Source of the DNA: Rhizomys pruinosus | Lineage: Eukaryota; Chordata; Mammalia; Rodentia; Spalacidae | Direction: 5' to 3' | Length of the DNA stretch: 64,000 bases | NCBI GenBank assembly: GCA_009823505.1 | Contig: VZQC01004717.1 | Span: forward strand, 1,068,177 to 1,132,176 | Shown: in pieces, positions 56,652 through 64,000 of the stretch | How positions within the stretch are numbered: the first letter of the stretch is position 1 | Layout of the letters: each line of letters opens with the position of its first letter | The notes under the pieces: model-generated | The model's input: the letters and a program-made list of their open reading frames with translations, nothing else | Databases searched by the model: none | What the model was told of the DNA's origin: nothing | Program-made: the position numbers and the translations under genes

Positions 56652-56935
56652 TTTGTGCAACTATTTCCTGAGACTGGGTAACTTATAACTGACACAGTTC
56701 CAGAGGCTGTGAAGTCTCAATTCAAGATGGCAGCAGATTTGGTGCCTGGTGATGGCTGCTTTCTGCTGTCTTGTTGCTATGTTCTCTAGAGGTCAAACAC
56801 AGAGTCCTCACATAGTGGAAAAGCAGAAGAGGAATGAGGCTAAAGCTAGTTTCCTCCAGTCCTTTTATAAAACGCTAATCCATTCATGAAGGACTTAATA
56901 GTTTCCCCAAAGGCCTCCCCTCTCCACACCACACA
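56652..56935 (-). mobile_element. Old MaLR-type LTR
   Basis: 'ctatttcctgagactgggtaacttataac', 'tctcaattcaagatggcagcag', 'cctttttataaaacgctaatcc'-like sequence (56860-56881) and 'cccaaaggcctccc' appear in MaLR antisense order. Confidence 0.65.
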
Positions 56936-57507
56936 CATAAAATTTTTTTAGAATTTATTTTTAATTGAATTTTTGTGAGCTTCATACAGTATAGTTTGAT
57001 GGCATTTAGATCCCTTCCCCTCTCCTACCCCCAACGTCCTTCATTTTGGGTTCATGTACTGGCCCCACCAAGAGACCCATCCATGTAAGACACTATCTTC
57101 TTCCCTCCCAGCAGTTATCAATTGCCCAAAGTTCCTTAGGCTGGCTTGGGATTTCTTACCTACTTCCCTGTATCTAGATCAGGATTTTTGTCTGGTTTGA
57201 TCTTGCAAAGGACTTGTGCTGTCACCAGTACAGTGAGTTCATATGAGTTTTGAAATAGGTGTCCTATTCAGGAATAAGCACCCTGTGGCCTCTTGTTCTC
57301 TGCTTATTGGACAGTTGTGGATTTCTATGTTAATAACATCTTCTGCATAAAGAAATGTCTTTGATGAAAGTTAGGAGATGCATTCATCTGTGTGTAGAGT
57401 TTGCATTAAAGATGTATCACTTAGGGTTAAGCATCTCACAGACAATTATTCTCTGACCAGTTTTAGAATGCTGTAATACTGTTTATCTGTTAACAAAAGA
57501 AGCTTCT

Positions 57508-57744
57508 GGACTGGAGAGATAGCCTAGCGGTTAAGAGCGCCGACTGCTCTTGCAGAGGACCCGGGTTTGATCCCCAGCACCACATGGCGGCTGAGAACCA
57601 TCTTTAACTCCAGTTCCAGGGGAATCCGATGCCCTCTTCTGACCTCTGCAGTATTGCATGACACGGGTGCACAAACCTACATGCAGACAGTACATTCATA
57701 CACATACAAAAATAAATAAAAAAATTAAAACAAAAACAAAAACA
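57508..57744 (+). repeat. B2 SINE (short form) with 13-bp target duplication
   Basis: 'aaaagaagcttct' at 57495-57507 and again at about 57745-57757. 'ctttaactccagttcc' without the duplicated block. Confidence 0.95.
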
Positions 57745-57828
57745 AAAAGAAGCTTCTTTGATGATGAGTGAAAGGAACATTTGTCTGTAAATATGAGGAT
57801 GTATATTTAGAATAAAGTAAGAAATTGG

Positions 57829-58060
57829 GGCTGGAGAGATGGCTTAGCGGTTAAGAGCACCGACTGCTCTTGCAGAGGACCTGGGTTTGATCCCCAGCAC
57901 CCACATGGCTGCTAAGAACCATCTTTAACTACAGTTCCAGGGGAATCCGACACCCTCTTCGGACCTCCGTGGCATTGCATGACACAGGTGCACAGACCTA
58001 CGTGCAGACAGCACATTTATACACATAAAAAATAAATACATAAAAATAAATATCATTAAA
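57829..58060 (+). repeat. B2 SINE (short form)
   Basis: 'ggctggagagatggcttagcgg', 'ctttaactacagttcc', A-rich tail. 'agaaatt' lies on both sides. Both B2s are in the same orientation and opposite to the host L1. Confidence 0.95.
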
Positions 58061-58471
58061 AGAAATTACATTGCTCTAGGGATGTGGCAAAAGTAGGATT
58101 TTCTGTAGCCATGTGTGTTTGGCTATGTTTACAGTACCACATATGAGTTCCCTCCCATTGAGCAGGCCTTAATTTCAATTAGACAGCTGTTGATTATCCA
58201 CAAGATAAAAGTGCCACTACTGCACCAATAGCAATAGTTTGCTGGGCCAAGACATTGTTGTTTATTAAGCTTTACAGCTGGGTGGGACCATTGACTTGGT
58301 TTTCTCCCTTGGCGGTTTTTATAGTCTGCTCTGATACCAGGAGAGCTAGCCATCAGGGAGCATACACATGAATTGAGGAACATTCAGACCACAGCAGGGA
58401 TAATTTGTAGTGGCTGTGCTATAGTCTGTGCACTGTCCTGAATTCCTTTAGCTGTAGTACCTCTTTTAAGT

Positions 58472-58640
58472 AAAGAAAGAGGCTTGGAGAGATGGTTCAG
58501 TGGTTAAGAAGACTTGCTGCTATTTCAGTTCTCATTATCCATATATGGTAGCTTATAATCTCCTGGAACTTCAGCTCCAGAGGATCCAACACTCTCTTCT
58601 GGCCTCCTTGAAAACACACATACACACACAAAGAGAAAGA
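58472..58640 (+). repeat. Old B2/B3-type SINE
   Basis: 'aggcttggagagatggttcagtggttaagaag', 'aacttcagctccagaggatccaac', CA-rich then A-rich tail. Confidence 0.8.
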
Positions 58641-59152
58641 AGATTATTTTTGTGAAAATCAGTAGAAAAATTTTGGAGAAGATGGCTCTAGTGGAGAGTT
58701 ACACCAATAGCAGCTGTAGTTTGGGGACACTCAAATGTTCATAGTGTTTGTTTAAAGTATTTCCAAAAGACCAGGCAGCTTTGTTCAAACAGAATTTCAC
58801 AAATGTACTAAAAAGCCAAACAGAATTTTTTTTATCTCCTTAAGTGTTTGAGTTCTTTATTATGCATATTACTTTCTGTGTTTCAGAGAAAAGCCGAATA
58901 GGAAAGATGGGCATTGGTCCTATGGGGAATGTCTTATAGCGTCTAGACATCCCTTACCTTCACTGAAGACACACCATAAAATGTCTCTGGTGGTGACTTG
59001 ACTATTGTATTTCTTGGATCGGTGATCACTTATTATTTTAACCTTTCAAGGCTAATAATTTTAAGCATTTATCTCACATACTTTTATTGCCCTCAAAATG
59101 TTTCATGAAGTTTGGCTGACATTTTCTCTTAATGATGTCATTAGCACTGTTA
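58641..59152. other. Unassigned DNA
   Basis: No recognised repeat or exon. Confidence 0.5.
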
Positions 59153-59165
59153 AAAATGAATTCTG

Positions 59166-59398
59166 AGGCTGGAGAGATGGCTCAGTGGTTAAGAGCACTG
59201 ACTGCTCTTACAGAGGACCAGGGTTTGATTCCCAGCACCCACATGGCAGCAAAGAACCATCTTTAAGCTGGGTGTGGTGGCACACGACTTTAATCCCAGG
59301 CCTCAGGAGGGAGAGGCAGGTGGATCTCTGTGAGTTCAAGTCCATCCTGGTCTACAGAGCATTTTCAGGCCAGCTGGGGCTACAGGGAGACCCCCGTC

Positions 59399-59402
<4 letters not shown>
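59166..59402 (+). repeat. Chimeric B2-head + B1 SINE (copy 3)
   Basis: B2 head (59167-59266) from 'ggctggagagatggctcagtgg' to 'agaaccatctttaa', then directly B1 (59267-59402) 'gctgggtgtggtggcacacg' to 'gggagacccccgtc'. The tail became (AT)n then CA- and GA-rich sequence. 'aaaatgaattctg' (59153-59165) and 'aaaataattctg' (59488-59499) may be the target duplication. Confidence 0.87.

Positions 59403-59437
<35 letters not shown>
59401..59437. repeat. (AT)n microsatellite
   Basis: About 17 at units, continuing into acacac; derived from the tail of the chimeric SINE. Confidence 0.96.
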
Positions 59438-59444
<7 letters not shown>

Positions 59445-59499
59445 TCACAACATGAACACACATGCAGAGAAAGAGAGAGAGAGAAAGAAAATAATTCTG

Positions 59500-60535
59500 T
59501 TGCTGTATCTGTATGTAATACTACTTTATGTTGAGTAAATATGATTTTTTGTGAGTACATGACATAGATCTCAAATAAATAAACATGAACAATATCTTTT
59601 TGTTTCTATGAGCATGCCTATATTCTATTAAGACTTAAGTAGTTTGGTTTAGAAAGAGGCCTGGATTTCAGTGCACTTCTCAGAATAATGTTGAATTTCA
59701 TGACATATTTTAAAAGAGAGTCCACTTTACAGTACTAAGGCTTGATTAATATCTCTACAATATAGTTTATTCATATCCCTTGTTTTATAGGCTGAGCACT
59801 GGTAACTGTTGCTATGCTGACACTGGTGTTCAATGGGCTATTGAAATAAAATTTATGTAAGCATCTGAAACATCAGTCACCAATTGTGTTCATTTATTAA
59901 TTTTCTAACACATCATGCTGGGACAAACTCAAAAGTGTTTGGGGCAGAAGTACAGACTGGCATTGAAAGATGTTACAGACATGAAAGATTTAATAAGAAA
60001 AATAGTGACAGAAATACAGCAGGAAAGTTTTCAGAGAGAATCTCCTGTCTGAGAGGAAATGGGGGAAAAAGAAGAATTACCTAACCTGGTATCCTAGGCC
60101 ATTTGAATGGATCTATTTGACTAGATAAGAGGTGGGCAGCTCATCACCTTGTTAGGTAGTAAAATTGACAGTCTTTGTCCTTTCTGAGAATGGCCATTCA
60201 GGTAAGGTCCCAGGGATCATCAGGAGTCAGGATCTAATTATTTGTATAAAGTTCGAATAAAGCATTGTGTCACTGTGTCAGGCTCCAAGCAGTTGGAATC
60301 TGATTATTAGAGAATGGATATTTTGCTTTTATTTTTGGCCTTTTTGTTTTGTTTTTGTCCTTATACAACATTGCAACAGATGCAAAATAAGGAAAAGTAT
60401 TCTGTTTAATTTTAGAAAATCCTGAATTGATGGTGGTATACTGGAAGAATTTTAGCAGGAAAACAAAAATAATTTGCAGAAAACCCACCAAATTGAAAAT
60501 GATTGGCCTAGTATGAAGGCCAAACTTCAAACTTT
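59500..60535. other. Unassigned AT-rich DNA
   Basis: No recognised repeat or exon. Confidence 0.5.
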
Positions 60536-60540
60536 AGTAC

Positions 60541-60745
60541 CACAAAAGGAGGAGGAAGAGGAAAAACAGGAGGAGAAGGAAGAAAAGAAGGAGGAAGAGG
60601 AGGAGAGAAGGAAGAGAAGGAGGAGAGGAGGAAGAGGAGGAAGAGAAAGAGGAAGAGGAAGAAGAGGAGGAGGAGCAGAAGGAGGAGGAAGAGGTAAGGG
60701 AGAGAAGGATGAAGGGAGGAAGGAAGTAAGGGAAAGAAAAAAATG
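60541..60745. repeat. GGA/GAA-rich homopurine tract
   Basis: About 200 bp almost free of C and T on the plus strand. Apparent long open frames on both strands here come from this composition. Confidence 0.95.
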
Positions 60746-60785
60746 AAAAACAAAAACCAATACCTAGGTAAGGATAAAATTTCTT

Positions 60786-60949
60786 TTTTTTTTTTTTTTT
60801 TTGGTTCTTTTTTGAGACAGGGTCTCCCTGTAGCCCCAGCTGTCTGGAACTCACTCTGTAGACCAGGCTGGCCTCTGAACTCACAAAGATCCACCTGCCT
60901 CTGCCTCCCAGTGCTAGGATTAAAGGCGTGCGCCACCATGCCTGGCAGA
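60786..60949 (-). repeat. B1 SINE with 12-bp target duplication
   Basis: 'ataaaatttctt' at 60774-60785 and 60950-60961. Complete antisense B1 ending 'gtgcgccaccatgcctggc'. Confidence 0.96.
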
Positions 60950-61000
60950 ATAAAATTTCTTAATGAACAAATTTCTTTTTAGTCTCAGTAAGTAAACATT

Positions 61001-61170
61001 TGTCTTAGTTACTTTCTCTATTGCTGTGACAAATCATTCTGACCATACCAACTTGGGGAGGGAAGGATTTATTTTATCTTACATCTCCCAGGTCACAGTT
61101 CATCACTGAGGGAAGGCAAAGCAGGAACTCGGACCGTGGAGGAAAGCCCTGCTGGATTGCTCTTCTGGCG
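61001..61170 (-). mobile_element. ERVL-type LTR fragment
   Basis: 'gtcttagttactttctctattgctgtgac', 'ccataccaacttggggaggg', 'cacagttcatcactgagggaag'. The antisense 3' end of the LTR group seen at 17-19 and 40.9 kb; breaks off before the U3 half. Confidence 0.75.
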
Positions 61171-61201
61171 CACCTCGCGCCACGACCTCTGTTTTCTTAC
61201 C

Positions 61202-61257
61202 TTGCCTTCCTTCCTTCCTTCCTTCCTTCCTTCCTTCCTTCCTTCCTTCCTTCCTTC

Positions 61258-61287
<30 letters not shown>
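61202..61287. repeat. (CCTT)n/(CTTT)n microsatellite
   Basis: About 14 cctt units followed by about 7 cttt units. Confidence 0.97.
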
Positions 61288-61288
<1 letters not shown>

Positions 61289-61800
61289 AATTTTTTATTT
61301 GTCCAGTTAGTACCCATAGGCAATAAACATAAGGAGTATCCATGTAAAACCAAGAAGCAAACATCTGAGTCCAGTTCTTGTACAACCCAGGGTCCCCAAG
61401 TCCAGTTGAAGAGGTTTGCTTATACAAACATGTTAATTAAATAAAATTACAGTCCGTTTTTGCTGTGATCTCACAATTCACATCCCCCACCCCACCCTGC
61501 TTCCTTGGCCCTTACAATCTGATGCTCCCAACTCTTCTGGGAGAGTCCCTGGGCCTTGGAGGGGAGAGAGTGAGAGAGAGTTAGAGATAGAAGATCCATG
61601 TTTCCTCTGAGGTGACACATCAAACTCTTGGATCTGTCCAAGTTCTGTTTGCAATGGACCAGTGGCTCATTTAGAAGTCTCCTTTTAATTCTAGTAGTAA
61701 AACACAGTAAGTAACAAATATTACCCATGATAGCAAGTTACACTGTGGCCGTGAACACATATGCTTGAATGGTATCTTGGTTGGGGCATTATAGCTCTTT
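61288..61800. other. Unassigned DNA, possibly another L1 3' end in reverse
   Basis: 'cccccaccccaccctgcttcc' (61484-61504) resembles an antisense L1 G-rich tract, but the rest does not match the other copies well enough to call. Confidence 0.4.
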
Positions 61801-61815
61801 GAGAAAGGAATGGCA

Positions 61816-62409
61816 GGGGGAATCATCCAAAGCCACCTGAAGCACAGCAAGGAGCTGGAACCAACCTAAGTGTCCCTCAACTGACGAGTGGATAGAGAAA
61901 ATGTGGTACATCTACACAATGGAGTTCTATGCAGTAGTAAAGAAAGATGACATCATGAGTTTTGAAGGTAAATGGATGGAACTAGAAGATATTATGTTAA
62001 GTGAAGTAACACAGTCCCAGAAAAACAAACGACAAATGGTATCCCTCATCTGTGGATGCTAGTGCCAATTACCTAGTTGTAAGTATTTCTTGGGCACGGC
62101 CCCTTGAGCTTTTGTCCAAGTAGTCGGGAGTGATGCATATTGGAAACAACAAAACAACAACAACAACAACAACAACAACAGCAGAAAGGACTGTATCAAA
62201 GAACTGACTGAAACGGTAGACTTCTGCTCAAAACAGTCAACTTCCACATGGAGAATTTTGAGAAAGACTGAGAAAGAGATGAAAAGCATGTTTGGCAGAA
62301 TGCTTGAGCTCTGGTGGGGTTGGGGGGTAGGGTAGGGGACTTGGGTCTAGATCTGATTAATAACATAATCTTGTACAAAAATATATATAATTTAAAAAAA
62401 GAAAAAAGA
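61816..62409 (+). mobile_element. L1 insertion with 15-bp target duplication and internal gap
   Basis: 'gagaaaggaatggca' at 61801-61815 and 62410-62424. Contains ORF2 C-terminal sequence (about 61850-62080), about 50 bp not found in the other copies (62083-62132), then 3' UTR with a (CAA)n tract (62145-62180), 'ggcagaatgcttgagctctgg', a G-rich tract and a tail. Several hundred bases of the usual 3' UTR are missing. Confidence 0.88.
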
Positions 62410-62424
62410 GAGAAAGGAATGGCA

Positions 62425-63340
62425 ATAGCTTTCTAATGTGGCCCATAAAGTCTCCTGACACTAGGGGGTGCCAAGACTGCGGTATTAGCTGTGAATCCTA
62501 CCCCCAACCCCAGGGAATGGGCCATAAATCAAATTGGGCTTTTGGGGGAGTGTACTTGTACCAGGCTGTCACTATTGCACTACATTTTATTTGGCATGTG
62601 AAAGTGCAGCACATGAGGTCTGTAGTAAAACTTCAGAGACCATTTCTTTCCAGCAGTTTGCATAGTGCTCTCTGGGACCATGGAGTTCAGCTGTTGATTT
62701 GCAGTGCAGGGTCTCGTCATAATTTTTTTTTCACATTTATATCACACTTTATCTTCAGTAATAGGGTCTTACTGTCCATTTCTTATGTGAACCCAAAGTT
62801 ATAGGCAAATGGCCTTTATTTTAGGGACTTTTAGAGCCTCCCTAGCCAACAGCTCCTGGTTGGGCAGCCCACAGCTGGCACTGAAGCCTTTATCTACCAA
62901 TGCTTTTTATTTACCCATTAGGCAAAATTTCATCCTGGATGGAAGAAGCATATTCCTTTCCTCTCTTGTTTCCCAGACCCCCATATCCTAATTTATAGTT
63001 TTCCAGAAGGCAGGAGTTGTATCACATACCCATAGACCGGAGCCAAGGTGAAAGGGTTTATCATGCTCAGTCAGACTGTCACCTTCTAGACTGAATACTG
63101 CTAGTTCAAGGAAGTAGAACCCAGTTTTTCCTGAGCCAAATTAGTTTGTTATGGGCAAAAGAAAAATCAGAGTTAACACTTGTATAATACACGGAAACAT
63201 GGAGAACACTTGTGTCCATTTAATCTAATAGCCATATCTGGGAATCCAGTAGAAGTTAGGACTGGATTGAAAATTAAGAACAATTCTGTATCCCTAATTA
63301 GCTTAAGTGTATTACTATCATCTATTCTGGAAATAACAAT
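62425..63340. other. Unassigned DNA
   Basis: No recognised repeat or exon; the longest frame (about 122 codons from 62436) has no motif. Confidence 0.5.
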
Positions 63341-63344
63341 ACTT

Positions 63345-63494
63345 TTTTTGGTATTTTTGGGAAAAGGGTCTCCCTGTAGCCCCAGCTGTCCTGGAACTCA
63401 CTATGTAGACAAGGCTGGCCTTGAACTTACAGAAATCTGCCTACCTCTCCCTCCTGAGTACTGGGATTAAAGGCATGTGCCACCACACCTGGCA
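63345..63494 (-). repeat. B1 SINE
   Basis: Antisense B1: 'aaaagggtctccctgtagcc' to 'catgtgccaccacacctggc'. Short T tail. Confidence 0.94.
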
Positions 63495-63870
63495 TAGCAA
63501 TCCATTTTTATCTTATACATGAAGCTTTTAGTTAATGCCATGAGATTTAATAACATTTACAAAGATTTTTACTCCTAGTTATTAAAATTTAATAAATATT
63601 CAATATTTATTCCCATACATATAGGTGGAAAATTGTTTTAAATATACCACTATAAAGTATAAAATTTTAGATGTCCTTGCAAGTCTTGGGGTAGGTTTTA
63701 ATCCAAACATTCAGAGATGTTTTACATAGATTTGGCAAAATGCCTGTCTGTTCACTCCAGAGATGTTTTATTTAGTAGTCAAATATCTTACATATAAAAC
63801 ATATCTAAATGCAGAACTGAATCACACCCTGGAGCAGAACTAATCATTTCTTTAAAGTAACAACTATTCT
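63495..63870. other. Unassigned AT-rich DNA
   Basis: No recognised repeat or exon. Confidence 0.5.
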
Positions 63871-63871
63871 T

Positions 63872-64000
63872 GGGGCAGGAGAGAGGGCCTAGCAGTTAAG
63901 AGTGCCGACTGCTCTTGCAGAGGACCCAGGTTCGGTTCCCAGCACCCACATGGTGGCTGAGAACCATTTTTAACTCCAGTTCCAGGGGAATCCGACACCC
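63872..64000 (+). repeat. B2 SINE (short form), cut by window end
   Basis: 'ggggcaggagagagggcctagcag', 'cagaggacccaggttcgg', 'tttttaactccagttccagggg'. The last third and tail lie beyond the window. Confidence 0.94.

Larger units (their letters stand above)
56940..58385 (-). mobile_element. Older L1 (Lx-like) 3' UTR, interrupted by two B2
   Basis: Antisense tail and purine tract ('cccttcccctctcctaccccc', 57012-57032), 'gttaggagatgcattcatctgtg', then, after the B2 pair, 'gcaatagtttgctgggcc', 'cagctgggtgggaccattgac', 'ccaggagagctagccatcaggg'. Resembles the copy at 7383-7930 at its end. No coding sequence. Confidence 0.65.

Noticed and set aside
60474..60939. Several long frames rich in E/K/R or L/F/S on both strands
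   Set aside because: They are translations of the homopurine tract and of an antisense B1, not proteins.

Overview
This window looks like gene-free nuclear DNA from a muroid rodent. It contains dozens of 7SL-derived B1 SINEs, tRNA-derived B2/B3 SINEs, composite tRNA+B1 (B4-like) SINEs, rodent L1 3' ends with G-rich 3' UTR tracts, and LTRs of the ERVL/MaLR class. The B1 and B2 sequences are unlike the Mus and Rattus consensus forms I remember; for example, many B2 copies carry an extra 18-bp duplicated block. I therefore favour a cricetid (hamster, vole or deer mouse group), with moderate confidence and on inference only. I see no open reading frame, splice-flanked exon, CpG-island promoter, tRNA, rRNA, CRISPR array or prokaryotic feature that I can defend. 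The only recognisable protein-coding homology is decayed L1 ORF2.

Layout. 0-5 kb: B1 copies, two L1 3' UTR fragments (one with a clean 16-bp target duplication) and two composite SINEs. 5-14 kb: mostly single-copy-looking DNA with old MaLR/MLT1 LTRs, an L1 3' UTR on the minus strand and scattered SINEs. 14-19 kb: a 1.77-kb minus-strand L1 3' UTR with nested SINEs, then a complete two-LTR, roughly 1.97-kb non-autonomous ERVL/MaLR-type provirus inserted at the edge of a B1. 19-23 kb: unique DNA, a 131-bp local duplication, a B2 with an inverted 5' end and two old LTRs. 23-35 kb: L1 3' ends, B1/B2 nests, and a pair of L1 copies in opposite orientation carrying the largest ORF2 remnant. 35-46 kb: MaLR, a B2-B1 chimeric SINE, an internal L1 fragment without a tail, a solo LTR and an older L1 3' UTR. 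46-50 kb: the longest SINE/LINE-free stretch. 50-64 kb: an antisense L1 ORF2 interrupted by SINEs, further old MaLR/L1 pieces, a second and third B2-B1 chimera, and microsatellites.

Nothing here acts as a gene pathway. The features relate to each other as insertion layers: SINEs nest inside L1s and inside other SINEs, and short target-site duplications allow the order to be read. The observations I rate highest are a chimeric SINE (B2 head joined to B1) present three times with the same junction and with candidate target duplications, the 131-bp near-identical local duplication, the 5'-inverted B2, and an internal L1 fragment flanked by a 13-bp duplication. All repeat names rest on recognition by eye, without a database search, and boundaries may be off by several bases.
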